A stretch of 64,000 nucleotides of DNA from Anaspis maculata (lineage: Eukaryota > Arthropoda > Insecta > Coleoptera > Scraptiidae). The stretch spans positions 103,818,836-103,882,835 of the forward strand of contig OX421962.1 in NCBI GenBank assembly GCA_949128115.1. The letters are read 5' to 3'. Position 1 is the first letter of the stretch; each line of letters begins with the position of its first letter. The notes below the pieces were generated by a model, which saw nothing but the letters and a program-made list of their open reading frames with translations, was not told the origin of the DNA and did no database searches. Positions 32,872-44,749 of this stretch are shown piece by piece. Position numbers and translations under genes: made by a program.

Positions 32872-33126
32872 CATTCTGTGTTGTCACGTCTATGGTTGTC
32901 ACCACGTCCCTAATCCGGTCCTGGTTCATTGATGGCCTCGCTCGCTTGACCAATCATTGGTCGACCTGTGGTCTTGTTAACTCCCGAACCCGAAGTCCAG
33001 AACCGGTATTGTGGATTTGTGGGGGCGAATTGTTTTTGCCCCAGAACCCAGAACCGATCGCGCAAGGTTATGTGGAGTCCTCGAAAGACCTTATTTTGTG
33101 AATAAATTTCGCAGCTGAAAATTATC

Positions 33127-33741
33127 ATGTTTATGTACAAGCACCACTTCTTCTTCGTCATTTTCGCCACTCTCGTGATCATTGCCGCCTCGAAGAAGCC
33201 CAAGGAAAAACCAGAATGGGCCAAAAAAGACATACGCGACTTCACTGATGCGGACATGGAAAGACTGCTGGATCAGTGGGAAGAAGACGAGGAGCCCCTC
33301 GAAGACGACGAGCTGCCCGAACACCTGAGGCCTTTGCCCGGAGTCGACATGAACCAACTGAATGCGGACGATCCGGAAGGCCTGCTGCAAGCCACCAAGA
33401 AAGGCAGGACGTTGATGACTTTCGTCAGCGTTTCTGGAAATCCTTCGAAGGAAGAGACTGAAGAACTGACCAAGCTGTGGCAGACAGGGCTCTGGAACAG
33501 CCACATCCAAGCGGAAAGGTAGATTTCTAATTCAGAATTTATCATCAAAATCAAGGATTAATACAATACATTTTGCAGGTACCTTGTAGACGATAACAGG
33601 GCCATTTTCCTCTTCAAAGATGGCTCGCAGGCGTGGAACGCCAAGGAGTTTTTGATCGAACAAGAGAGGTGCGAAAGCGTCACGATCGAAAGTAAAGTTT
33701 ATCCGGGAAAACACGCGAAGAAAACGAAAGAGGAATTGTGA
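33127..33741 (+). CDS. boca: LDL-receptor chaperone MESD/Boca
   Basis: Exons 33127-33518 and 33579-33741 join at AG|G (Arg131) to give 184 residues, close to insect Boca. A signal peptide (hydrophobic FFFVIFATLVIIAAS, about residues 8-22) is followed by an acidic N-terminal segment, then KKDIRDFTDADMERLLDQWE, the MESD core (KKGRTLMTFVSVSGNPSKEE, then RAIFLFKDGSQAW), and the conserved VYPGK. The C-terminus KEEL is a plausible ER-retrieval signal. MESD works in the ER lumen, helping beta-propeller/EGF modules of LDLR-family receptors (Arrow/LRP6, yolk receptors) to fold. The 60-bp intron has GTAGAT and TTTTGCAG ends. It is convergent with MZT1; the stop codons are 92 bases apart. Confidence 0.95.
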
Positions 33742-33833
33742 ACCAGATCTATTTTGTTATGTAATACTTATTTTTTAAATAATTATACAGTTTTTGAAAT
33801 AAGTTGTGCTTAGATTAAGTCCGCTGTGACGAG

Positions 33834-34055
33834 CTAAGTGTCACCGCTGGAGTTTTCGTTGATACTCGTGACTTCTTTTTGTAATTCTTTGATGACCACT
33901 GCGAGGATTTCCGGGTTGATGCCTGCTTCGCAAAGCCTCACGCAAATGGACAAAGTGTCTGGATCTAGCCCCGTACATAGCAAGCCTGACAGCTCCAATA
34001 GGGCCTGAAACGCTTCTTTTGCCTCCTTGATTTGCGTTAATTTAGAGGTAGACAT
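33834..34055 (-). CDS. MZT1: Mitotic-spindle organizing protein 1 (MOZART1)
   Basis: A complete single-exon ORF of 73 residues. It carries the family core LLELSGLLCTGLDPDTLSIC, then VRLCEAGINPEILAVVIKEL, two helices that match MZT1 proteins in length and wording. MOZART1 binds the N-terminal GRIP1 regions of gamma-tubulin complex proteins and helps load or activate gamma-tubulin complexes at spindle poles. The start is the only ATG before the conserved region (MSTSKLTQIKEAKEAF). Its 3' end faces that of MESD, so the transcripts probably overlap or share termination sequences. Confidence 0.93.
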   Translation of the reverse strand: MSTSKLTQIKEAKEAFQALLELSGLLCTGLDPDTLSICVRLCEAGINPEILAVVIKELQKEVTSINENSSGDT

Positions 34056-35644
34056 CTAAAAAAGAAGTTTTTTTTCAAATTTGCGCCAAGTGAAGTAAAA
34101 GGGCAAACCTCGAAAGATTTTTGTAAACGCCTCGGTTTGAGGTTACGTACGAAGATTTTGACGTTTCAAAACAATTTTTGAGATGTCAACGAGATGTCAT
34201 TCTTTCTCTTTCTAGCCTGCGCATGGTTTTCTTACGTCTCTCTCATTGAGCTGGTGTCAACCTGCAGTGCTACCAATCGTAAGGTGTTATCTCAAATTAT
34301 ATCAGATTTGATCGTTTCAAAACGAATTGGAGCAATCAAATCAGATTTGAATTAAATATTTTTGTTCAATGAGCACGAATTAAGCTACTTAAACTTTGTT
34401 GAATTAAAACCCAAAACAGATTGCTTCTCGACGTATCGATTTGACAGCTGTCATAGTCATCTGATTACGGGCAGTTAGCGCGACAATTTCAAGCGCGGCA
34501 GGTCACAAGAGCGACAGGTTGAATAAACATGGCAACATGGCCACCTAGTTTGACGGAAATGTCAAAAACTTGAAAAAATGCATTCCCCTTCCTACAAGCA
34601 CCCCTCTCACCCTCCAAAAGCGCTAGGCAACGTCGCAGTGTCGCGTTTGTGCTGTCCATGTGTCCCATATAATGATGCCAGTTTATAAACATAAAGGTAG
34701 GTAAAACAAATAGAGTTTGGAGTAAAATCGGATTTAATTTAAATTTATATAGGTAGATGATTTAAAGGTGTATTTTTTAGTGGCTCCGGGGAAACACAAC
34801 AGTCATTTCGGGGGAGGATATGTTTCCTGCCTTGGGACTTGAGGCTGGGTTTCTTCCAGAACTGGTTGATATCCTTGTCAAAGACCCTTGTGATAATCAT
34901 ATCAGGCTCACTCAAAGGGTGAGCAAGTCGTCGCCACATCGTACCTACTTTCTCTTGCATCCAGGACCAGGACAGAAGATGGTCCCTTTAGGCTAACATG
35001 GCCATCAGGTAGGGTGACAGGCAAATACCTAATTGTGAACATCGTCACTGTCTCTTATAGATACCTTTTCGGGTACCTACATAATTTTGTTGTTTTCAAA
35101 AGAATTTCGACCTGCAAGAAAGGCTTCGCCGGCTGCTATTACTACCAAATACACTGCTCCAATAACTCGACACATCTTTTCACCGTTTTGCGGCCACTAC
35201 TTGGTGGATAAGATTTTTTAAATCCATCAACTTGTTCAAAAGATATCGGCCGACAAAGTCGCGGTCACGAAATGGTGATGGGTCGAATTATTGGACCAGT
35301 GTAATATAATTACTCAAATCAAATAATTGAAAGGCTTTGGATTTATCTACTCATGTATATTTTTCAGCCCCTAAGGAGAGACACTTTTTGCAATGGATGC
35401 CTGCTAGCCTCCAGGTTTTGAGGGAAACAAGGAGCTAAGCCATTTCCGGAGTAAGGTGGTTACCTCTTGGTCCCAGAGGACAGACCTGAAGCTGCTGAAA
35501 AAATTCATACCCACGCGGGCGGACACCCCCCTCCCCCTGGATTCACCAAGCTCATAAATTTGATCATCAAATAAATATAAACTCGCAGTGCTGTTGATCA
35601 AACAACAGTGAAATGCCCATGGTTCAGTTGGTAAATCGATAATA
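34056..35644. other. MZT1 upstream region and unannotated DNA
   Basis: The first 200 bases should include the MZT1 promoter and 5' UTR. Beyond that, frames of 65-71 codons lie on both strands without recognisable motifs. No repeat structure was clear. Confidence 0.4.
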
Positions 35645-36063
35645 CAGGGTCCTGCAACAGTGCTTCGGGCTTTCTTAGCGCCCTTCCCTTACGAGATAGA
35701 GACAAAGGTGTAATACATAAAATTATTGATTTGGAAAGTTCTAACCAGTGAAATTATTTTCAACTATACAGGGTGATCCATTTTTGCGCTATCACAAAAA
35801 CAAGTTTTTTTGGATAAAATGCCCCACTTTTGATTTCACTTTCTTGTTTAGCTTTCCAAGCTCTATTATAAGCGTATTTTTGTTTTTTCGATTTGTGGCG
35901 GTGCTACCAACTAAAAATTGAAAATTGAAATTTTTTTGTAATTTCAAGCTCCGTTTTGAAAAATTGTAGGAGCCTCGTTTTTTGCAATCAAGAAATGGAA
36001 TTTGGCACAACAATAGTCGAATAGGAGGTAAATAATAATTCCATGACAAAAAACTTCAGAATC

Positions 36064-36775
36064 AGTGATACCGGGTGTTCAGAATTTTTTTTCGAACTTC
36101 GCAAATTTCAAAATGCCATTAGTCATTTTTTTTTCAAATGGAATGCCCCCTATTTTATAAAACCATTCGACAGCTTTTTTCTCCTCTTTCATTTTTACCA
36201 GAGATAGGTACCCTACTGCTAAATTTGATAATTTCCGAGATAATCAATAATTTTGATAAAAAGTGCTATTTATTAAAATTTTTCACGCCGGGCAGGCCAT
36301 AGTGATCATCAACAAATGTCTGATTGACACATTTTGCTTGGTTTGATGCTAAGAATAAGTTTTTTCCATTGAATAGCTGCGCTAAATTCCAATCTGAAGA
36401 AAATGCTTAAAAAAGTATTTCGTTGCCTGATGGAAAAAAGAAAATTCAAATTGAGCTTAGTAAAGTGGTTTTCTCGACTTCAAAAACCTTCAAACTATCA
36501 AATTGAGAGGTGCGTTCATTTTTACACATGATTTTCTGTATCAGGACCTATTAAGAACATAAAAAATCCAAATAAACGACAATTTTTATCAAAATTATCG
36601 ATTATCTCTGAAGTTATGGAGTTTAGGGGTAGGGTATCCCTAGTAAAAACAAAAGAGGAAGAGAAAAGCTATCCAATGGTGAGATAAAATATAGGGCATT
36701 CTATTCGAAAAAAATGACATATGGCATTTTGAAATATGCGAAGTTCAAAAAAAAAAATTGCACACCCTGTATAAG
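36064..36775. mobile_element. Foldback E3 inserted at the centre of E2
   Basis: The left end CGGGTGTTCAGAATTTTTTT and the right end AATTGCACACCCTG are inverted, flanked by TA. The arms contain TTCGAACTTCGCAAATTTCA and its near complement, and TATTTTATAAAACC-like blocks. It is centred near 36420. Confidence 0.72.
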
Positions 36776-37055
36776 TAAACCCCAAGTTTTTTGTCATGAA
36801 GTTATTCAGCTTCTATTCGAATACTGTTATGCCAAATTTTGTTCCTTAATCTCAAAAAACGAGGCGTCTACGGTTTTTCAAAGTGAACCTTGGGATAAAT
36901 ATAATGAAGTATAACATAAAATATAAATAGATAATATATAGATATAAAACAATCACAGCCTTATGACTCAGGCGTAACAGTAAATCTGTCACTTAGAAAT
37001 TCGTCTATCCTGTTATAGGTAAGTATATAAAATATGTTATAAAAGGTGAAAAATT

Positions 37056-37592
37056 TCATGTAAGGGTAGGGAAGGTGGAATGGTACCCATTACGCATGCT
37101 GCATTTCCCTTTTGTATAGCTAGGCTGATCCTTTGGGTTATATAGCACCTCGATCTGTCTTCTCCGGTGGCATTGTATTGATATTGAGATTCTGAACGTG
37201 TTGTTGTCTAAAATCGTTCCAAGACTACGAGATGGTAATACGTTTAGCCATGCGCTTGATTCTTTTCTGAGAGCCGCTTGTCGAAGCACATGTGTGTAGT
37301 CGCTGTCGCTTTTTATTGACTTGGATATTTTTTCGCAAGCATACATATCCCAAGCATGCTGTCTGTAGATAACAGCTTCTGGAGGAGTTTCTTCATATTG
37401 CAGTTTCCATTCTTCCGTATAAAACGCAATATCAAACAAGCCCTGTGAATCAGGTAACATTGCTTGGACGAGATTTGATACGCTGTTTATGGATGCAAGG
37501 AAGGCCGGTAGTCCAATATCCGTGATTTTGCGAATTCCAATGCCGCCATGTTTGATGGGTAAAGATGCGATGCTCCATTGTTGTTCAGTCAA
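37056..37592 (-). pseudogene. Reverse-transcriptase-type retrotransposon fragment
   Basis: 178 codons with LPIKHGGIGIRKITDIGLPA near the start and SSAWLNVLPSRSLGTILDNN followed by TFRISI. This wording is typical of the region after the reverse transcriptase palm/thumb in a family of animal non-LTR elements. The expected cysteine-rich segment after 'FRI' is lost: the reading changes to QCHRRRQIEVLY. There are no polymerase motifs upstream. It is a truncated copy within the right arm of E2. Confidence 0.6.
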
Positions 37593-37938
37593 ACGAATGT
37601 TAATGTTTGTTAATTTAATGTTAATTTTATAACCTTGGGATTATAAAAAATTTCAATTTTCAATTTTCAGTTGGTAGCACTGCCACAAATTGAAAAAACA
37701 AAAATCCACCTGTAATAGAGCTTGAGAAGTTGAACAAGAAAATGAAATCAAAAGTGAGGCATTTTATTTAAAAAAATCTTTGTTTTTGTTATAGCGCAAA
37801 AATTGAACACCCTGTATAGTTGAAAATAATTTTACAAGGTAGAACTTTTCAAACTAATAATTTTATGTATTACATTTTTTTCTTTATTTTGCAAGGTAAG
37901 GGCGCTAGAAAAGCCCGACGCACTGTTGCAGGACCCTG

Positions 37939-38387
37939 TATATTATGAAGGCTTGGTGCAACCAGAGGTCAATTTTTTTTAATTTCAAGTTATCTAAGTG
38001 GTAATAGTTCAATAATTTTATTATTGTAGATACCTACTCATTCGATGTCTTTTTGTAATTGCTGATTTTTCATTATTTTAATACATATATATTTACGTTC
38101 ACAAATGCTGTAGATTATTTTGCTTTTAGTCCTTCACCATAGTTGTTTTTTACAACATACTCCTATTACATTCATACCTGATACCTCTGCCATACATTTA
38201 GCTATCATTCTTTTCAAGCATTCACCCAACATCTATGGGGTCTGACTCCAGGATTTTTGTCTCAAGCAATGAGGCTTTCAATTTTACATGTTCTTCATCT
38301 ATTTGAGATATCTATAGAGATAACGAAAAAAAAGAGGTTTGAAATCCCACCTGGTGCGTCTATACAAACAACGAGACTTTGGATTCG
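37939..38387. other. Spacer, no gene seen
   Basis: AT-rich DNA between two foldback systems. No frame could be supported. Confidence 0.4.
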
Positions 38388-41300
38388 GGGGTGGATGGGC
38401 CCAGGCCTTTTTTCTCTCTGGGCTGGTGAGATTTGTGAAAGGGCCGGTAGGATAAAAAAACACTTTTAAAAATTATAAATAAAAGGCAGAGTCTTCCCGA
38501 AAAACGTTTATGAACATTTATTACTGCAGTTTCGGGAGCCTTCAGTCTTTCGTCGTTAGAGGTGAAATAGTGAAAGCTTGTGAAATATTCTGGTGAAGGA
38601 GTAGGAGTGAATATTTAACATATAATTTATCCCTTACGCTCCCGAAACTGCAGTAAGGAATTTCTTTACGTTTTGTGAGAAGACTACCTTTTATTGATAA
38701 TTTTTAGAATTTGACACTTACTGGTGAGCGATGGCAGATAGATTTCTAAAGACCAACACTTTAATTCTACAATATATGAAAGTTTTGAGAAAAAAGATCT
38801 GGGAATGAACAAGTTTTTCAACGCAGTGCACTCAGCAGCACCTCATGCATTCCAACTTTATAACATATTGTCCGACTAAGTACGTTTTCTCAACCTCACA
38901 GGGGCCACTCGACAGTATGGGCATTTTCATTCCATTCTCTTTGGTATTGCCGCGCTTGACAGCTAGGTCATCATTCTCTTCAGTGAACACCGCTTACAAT
39001 CTTCCCGCAAGCATAGAGTCCACAAGATACCTAGAACTACGTTCTCTACATAAACACTGATAATAATAAATTGACTTTATTTTCTGGCGGCATTCAGCAC
39101 AGTGCTGCTTCTTCCATATCATCCAGGCAGTTCCCATTGGAGGTGGAGATTCAGTGGTGAATTAGCAGACTGCAGACTCTAATAGGCGCGAGTAATTATT
39201 GCGCATCAGGGTTGTTATTGTTGAAGCTGCCCCTACTCCTCACTGCACAAAAAGAAGTTTCCAAAAAGTCCTGTGACGTTTTAAGACTTTGTAAATAGTC
39301 CATGCCTTATTCACTTCCTATACATCCCACATTTTAAACTAGTACTAGTAAGTCTCATCTATCCATCTATCTATAACTTTTTAGCGCATTTTCCATCTTG
39401 ATGAAAATCGCTATTGCAACCGCTTTGTCCGTCCGTCCGTTCCTCGAACTCCTCCCAAACTAGACGACCTAGCTTTCTAATTTTTTCGCTGTTACATAGC
39501 TGCCACTCCCAAAGGAGGGCTAGGCTATATTGCATGTCTATATTGCGCCGCCAACATAGAGAAAACCGCCCCCGATAAACTTGAAATAACATAATATTGC
39601 ACTTTCTACCAGACCTGATGCTCTGGTGTTCTCATTTTTTGAATAATACATAGTTGCCACTTATGAACGTAAGCCAAGAAACATTCCGTCATCAATATGC
39701 GCCGCCGACATGAAAAAACTGCTAAAAACCGCCCCCAATCACTTTAAAATGAAAAACATAAACCCGAAGACATAGCGATCTGATTCTTTCGGTATATAAA
39801 TAGCTGACTGAAAATGGGAAAGGATAGGCTACTTTTGGTTAGTCGCCGCCCCCAGATTCCGCCCCCAAACGATAAAAAGTGCAACTTTCACAAATGTTAC
39901 TGATTGAGATGTTCCCTTAAACATTTAGGAACTGCCAACTCAAATTGTGCAACATTTGCTCAGCCGAACGCTGCCGCTCCCACACGCCGCCCCCAAAGTA
40001 AGAGATAAATGAAAAACATGAACCCAAAGATAAAGTGATCCAAGTTTTTCGCTATATGGATAGCTGACTAAAAATTGAAAAGGATAGGCTACTTTTGATA
40101 TGGCGCCGCCTCCAGCTTCCGCCTCCAAAAGGAAAAAAGTGCAACTTCCAACAATTTTCACTGATTTAGCTGATACTGTTACCTCGAACATTTAGAAACT
40201 CTTGACTCAAACTGTGCAAGAATTTCTTTGCCAAACTCTGCCGCTCCCACACGCCGCGCCGCCCCCAAAGTGAGAGATAAATGTAAAACATGACCCTGAA
40301 GACATAGCGATCTCATTCTTTCACTATATTGATAGCTGACTGAAATTGGAAAAATATAGGCCACTTTTAATTAGCCACCGCTTCCAGCTGCCGCCTCTAA
40401 ACAAACAAAAAATGCAACTTTCACAATTTTCACTGATTGTCATATTTTCCTCACATTTAGAAACTCCCAACTCAAACTGTGCAACAGTTACTTTGCCAAA
40501 TGCTGCCGCCCCCACACGCCGCCCCCAAAATAAGAGATGAATATAAAAGATAACCCTGAAGACATAGCGATTAAATTGTTCCGCTATATAGATAGCTGAC
40601 TAAAAATGAGAAGAGATAGGCCACTTTTGATTAGTCGCCGCCTCCAGCTCCCGCCCCCAAACAAAAAAATGCCACTTTTACAATTTTTATTGATTGTCAT
40701 ATTTCCTTAAACATTTAGAAACTCTCAACTCAAACTGTGCAACAGTTACTTGCAGAATGCTGCCACGCCACCCCCACACGCTGCCCTCAAAGTAAGAGAT
40801 AAATGGAAAACATGAACCCGAAGACATAGCGATCTAATTCTTTCGCTATATGGATAGCCGACTAAAAATGGGAAAGAATAGACTACTGTTGATTAGTCGC
40901 CGCTCCCAGCTCCCGCCCTCAAACAAAAAAATATATTGATGAGTAAAAGAATTTTTATTCAAATCTATTTCATTGGCAAGTACCCCATTCTGATAACACA
41001 ATATCACAATGAGTTTCGAGTGAAGAAAGTGGGCAAGGAATGGTGTTTCTCCTTCAACCAAATTTCTTTACGTTCACAATATGCCTCTTTGAGAAAATGC
41101 GCTACTGAGACTCACGCACGTGAAGGCATACTCACTTGTTTGAACTCTATACTCGACTATACCTATGTTCTTCAAATCGATAATGAGCCTCAGAAAGCTC
41201 GCTTTCCTATTGGTATCCAATAACGGGGTTCCGAGGTAGCTAGGATGAGAAATAAACAAAATTGTTACTTATTTCTAGCTACCGATACCGACAAGCATGC

Positions 41301-41689
41301 AGTGTCGGACTGTCGGTGTACAGAACTGTGGTCTTGCGGCCTGATTACGGCGAGTATTTTGCGAGTCTGAATAACGTAGTTCCATACATTTCTGGGTCTC
41401 TTTCGGGAAAACTGTAAGCGGTGTGTTCACTGAAGAGAATGGAATGAAATGCCCATTGTCGAGTGGCCCCTGTGAAGTTGAGAAAACAAGTTGTAAAGTT
41501 ATATTAGCACATGAGGTGACGCTGAGTGCACTGCGTTGAAAACTTGTTCATTTTCCCGGCCTCCATCTTTCTTCCCAAAACTTCCACTGTTGAATAAAAG
41601 TATTGGTTTTATCCTACCGGCCCAAATTTTATAGATCTCACCGGCCCAGGGGGTAAATTCCCTTTTACTCCCTGGGCCCATCCACCCCT
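38388..41689. repeat. Large inverted repeat, arms about 650 bp and 290 bp
   Basis: GGGGTGGATGGGCCCAGG at the left pairs with CCTGGGCCCATCCACCCC at the right. The inner landmarks GCAGTGCACTCAGC, CAGGGGCCACTCGACA and TCTCTTCAGTGAACACC (38820-38990) recur inverted at 41405-41550. The left arm carries an extra palindrome (38516-38690, CTGCAGTTTCGGGAGC and GCTCCCGAAACTGCAG). The spacer holds the 260-bp tandem array. Confidence 0.75.
39735..40935. repeat. Tandem array, about 260-272 bp period, five units
   Basis: The landmark CATAGCGATC (or a one- to three-base variant) occurs at 39771, 40031, 40303, 40563 and 40825. Each unit also contains ATAGCTGACT, GCCGCC..CCAGCTNCCGCC, TTCACTGATT, CTCAAACTGTGCAAC and CACACGCCGCCCCC. 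A more diverged lead-in starts near 39400 after CGTCCGTCCGTCCG. GC-rich GCCGCC blocks alternate with AT-rich ones. Confidence 0.85.
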
Positions 41690-42556
41690 GCTTAGGTTCA
41701 TCGGCTTTATTTCATTATTTCTTTTTTCAAATATAAATAGAAGTTGATTTTCTATGTTTTTCAAAATCTTCCTATTGTTTTTCACCGCCCTCTCCGTCTC
41801 TCTGGTTAGTCCCCACAGACAAGTGAAGAACTGACAGGTGAAATCACTGACAAAATATAATGCATCCTCTTGGTTTGTACGCCAATCCAACACCCTTTGA
41901 CCAACACCCACCCAACACCCCACATATATTTGTTTCTAAAACACAAACAACATTTTTCTAGCACTCTTAAATAAGCATTGAGGAACCTGACATTGACAGA
42001 AAGTTCAATTGTTCATGCTCCGACATAGGATCCTGATTCCCGTCTGTTTTCTTACAGTATTTTTCTTCAAATCTTGGGAATGATAGACAATTTCAGTTTA
42101 AAAAAAACGTGTATACTGGCAACCAACGTTTCAACTTTCAACCTCGTTGACAGGTATTTTTCAAAGGAATGTAAATTCTAAGAAATACAATATAGAATAA
42201 TAGTGCTTAAAAATGTAATAACACTAGAATAAAAGAGTAAATAAAAGAAAGTGGTGGAAACGGCGTAAAGATGTTGACGAGGAGGTGGCACTCTTCATAA
42301 AACACGAGACAGAGCGAGATCAATGATGATGTTAATTATTTCTGGGTCTGGATCCAATGATCCAAATGAGCTGCTATTGTCGGTTAACACTGCTGGGAGT
42401 GATGACTTGATGAGGCAAGCTTTGAGAATGTTGTCTACAGTTCTGTGGAATTCTGGTAAGGTGTGTGATGGTTACCTCATGGCCACCATGGTCTCCTACT
42501 GTAACAAAAGAACACACTGCATTACAATTACGTTACAATTTCATTATACTCGACAG
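41690..42556. other. No recognisable gene
   Basis: Contains a 78-codon frame at 42323 (SNDPNELLLSVNTAGSDDLM) that is not low-complexity but matches nothing I know. It is cut by the foldback at 42557 and may be a relic. Confidence 0.35.
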
Positions 42557-42650
42557 TGATTCGCGCGGAGTGTACTGATTTGATAAATTTTGGCTTGGTG
42601 TCAGTGACAGAAGGCCAAAATTCATCAAATCAGTACACTCCGCGTGAAAC
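42557..42650. repeat. Short foldback
   Basis: CGCGGAGTGTACTGATTTGA and TCAAATCAGTACACTCCGCG are exact inverted ends, with TTTTGGC and GCCAAAA near the centre. It is about 90 bases long. Confidence 0.85.
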
Positions 42651-43855
42651 ACGGTCCTCGTTTATTTTGCGTACGATGGTAGCTATATTATTATTCTGGG
42701 AGTTGATGAATATATCAGTGATCACATCAGACATGAGACTTGAGCAAAGAGTGGAATATATGATGCATAACTGCGGAGAAGTTGATTCCAAAAAGTGATG
42801 TAATAACTTACGTTACGAGATTAATATAGCCTTGTCATTAGGACTTGGACTTGAGGAAAGCTAACACTTGTAGTATATAGAGCCTTCAAGTGAATTTCGC
42901 CTCAAGTCACCTATGATTCTTGGAAAATTAGTAAGAAAACATGGCTATAGCGACCAGGCTTACTATGAGAGGAAATTTACTTCAACGCTTGATACAATTA
43001 ATAATCCTTACACAGGTGTGTGTAGACTGTAAGTTAGTATAAATCTTACGCAAACAATGACTTTACCTACCGATTCCTTTCATATGTACTGACATCCTTG
43101 GCTCTTCCTGTTGGTTTCGTGGATCTTACAAATATCCTCCATTTGAAACAGCAATTAGGTTGTATAATTCGTACTGCTGTAACGAAAAAAAAATTAATTA
43201 TTCTGTCATGCATAGCTGTTTAGACCTAATCACAATACACTTACTTTTACTTACTTAATCCGGAGTCTTCCTACCGTTCGGTGTAAGACTATAGGGCCCG
43301 AATTGACCATATTAATTATTCAAAGCGCAGTCGCAGATCGGGGAGAGAGACAACCACATGTGCTGGGTTGAAACTCCCATAAGAATATGCATGTTGAATG
43401 ACTTTGTAAAATGATCAATTCAAGGTGCAAATTGACAATTTCAACGAATGTATAACATAGCAAGTGTGTAAAAAGAAATACCTGATCTACTTTTCACCAT
43501 AATGAAATGGAAAATCTTGCTGTAGCAATTTAGAATGGGGTTTTTGAATCCAAAACCATTTCAAATTACCCGCCATATTTTATTGCACAACTTCCGCTAA
43601 CGAGAATTTTGACAGCGCTTGAAAGCGAACCGAGCGTCAACCGTCACGTAAAAGTATGGTTGAAAAGGTTAAAACGTCCCAAGAATCAAGAAAACACCTT
43701 AAAATCGTAAATTCTGACAGCGACAGCAAACTTCCGTTTTCTATGCATGCTGTGGCACGCGAGATCTTCTAATGCAGTGCGCATGGTCACAGGCACATAC
43801 CTAACTTACAAATGACTAGTGGAAGGGGAAAGTGAGAAGAATTAATATGGTCTAT
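42651..43855. other. No supported gene
   Basis: Mostly AT-rich. A 37-codon frame from the ATG at 43654 (MVEKVKTSQESRKHLKIVNS) has an acidic-serine stretch but is too short to call. A TTACTTTTACTTACTTAATC stretch near 43250 is simple-sequence-like. Confidence 0.35.
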
Positions 43856-44421
43856 TCAGCTTGTTCTGTTTGTTCTGTTCATCCATTCCATCCTGTTCTG
43901 GATCAACACATCGATCTCCCACCTGCTGATGTCCTTCTCCTCCGCTACATGCCTCACCTTTTCCCGCCAGGTTTTTCTTGGTCTGCCTCTTCTAGTTCTT
44001 CCGAGATTTCTTCCCTGTGCTCTCGCCTCATACACTCTCATGGGTTTCGTCTTTAACTACTGCTCTTTGAAAATCTTGTTCCCGATTCTGTCCCTTTTTG
44101 TCTTCCCCTCTATTTTTCGTAGGGATCTCGTCTCTGCAGCATTCACTCGACTCTCGTACTTTCTTGTCAGGGTCCACGAGTCGCTCCCATAAAATCAGTG
44201 TTGGAGTCACTACCTTCTTCACTACCTCAACCTTTATTTCCTTTGTAACTTCTTTCTTCCCGAAAAATGTTTTTCTCATGGACCATGGGAGTTGTATATT
44301 CTTCGCACCCATTTCGCACCATAGCAATTCTTTCACTCACTTCTCTGTCCTGTCTTCCGTTCCCTTCAATTATTGTTCCTAGATATTTGTAGTGCTCTAC
44401 TTGTTCGATGTTCGATAACAA
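43856..44421 (-). pseudogene. Non-LTR retrotransposon C-terminal remnant, frameshifted
   Basis: Three frames in order from 44421 leftward resemble one protein. The first has VEHYKYLGTIIEGNGRQDRE, a standard reverse-transcriptase thumb motif. The second has EVVKKVVTPTLILWERLV and RDEIPTKNRGEDKKGQNREQ, the degraded 'RRI.GKTRRDRIRN' region. The third has RRGRPRKTWREKVRHVAEE, the 'GRPRKTW' C-terminal motif. At least two frame changes separate them, so it is a dead 5'-truncated copy. The wording suggests the RTE or a related clade. Confidence 0.7.
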
Positions 44422-44749
44422 TAGACACTAACGTAAAATTGCACTTATTGTTGTGGAGCACGTGCATTTTGACACTTTGATGCGGCATTGCCGAATGGTC
44501 AAAAGGGTACAGGGGGAATCAGATTGGCAGGTCCACATTTCGCTCTTATGTCGCCAAGATGTGACATTTTGCTTTTTGACAGCCGTGCAGCGTTGCCACG
44601 TGTCGCGGCTGGGGTTTGTCGCGCTTATGGGCTGTCGCGGTAACTGCCTGTCAACTAGTCGATTGATCTGAAAGTCAGTCACAAGTGTCAGGTGACAGCA
44701 CGAGACCAGAAGTTTATTTGGAACTCAAAATTGTTGAAAATCCAGCAAA

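Larger units (their letters stand above)
35769..37814. mobile_element. Foldback E2 inserted at the dyad of E1
   Basis: It begins CAGGGTGATCCATTTTTGCG and ends with an inverted relative (GCGCAAAAATTGAACACCCT, then G), flanked by TA on both sides. The arms (about 35769-36060 and 36780-37000 plus 37620-37814) include GTGGCGGTGCTACCAACT and AGTTGGTAGCACTGCCAC. Its right arm is interrupted by a retrotransposon fragment. Confidence 0.78.
35645..37938. mobile_element. Outer foldback E1 (CAGGGTCCTGC ends, TA duplication)
   Basis: Left arm 35645-35766 and right arm 37817-37938 are inverted copies (about 85% by eye), bounded by CAGGGTCCTGCAACAGTG and its complement and flanked by TA at 35643-35644 and 37939-37940. 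Rejoined at its centre, E1 would be a spacer-free palindrome of about 250 bases reading CAACTATAGTTG at the dyad. Element E2 occupies that central TA. Confidence 0.8.

Noticed and set aside
33091..33510. 139-codon minus-strand frame across MESD
   Set aside because: Antisense shadow of the MESD exon; no family resemblance.
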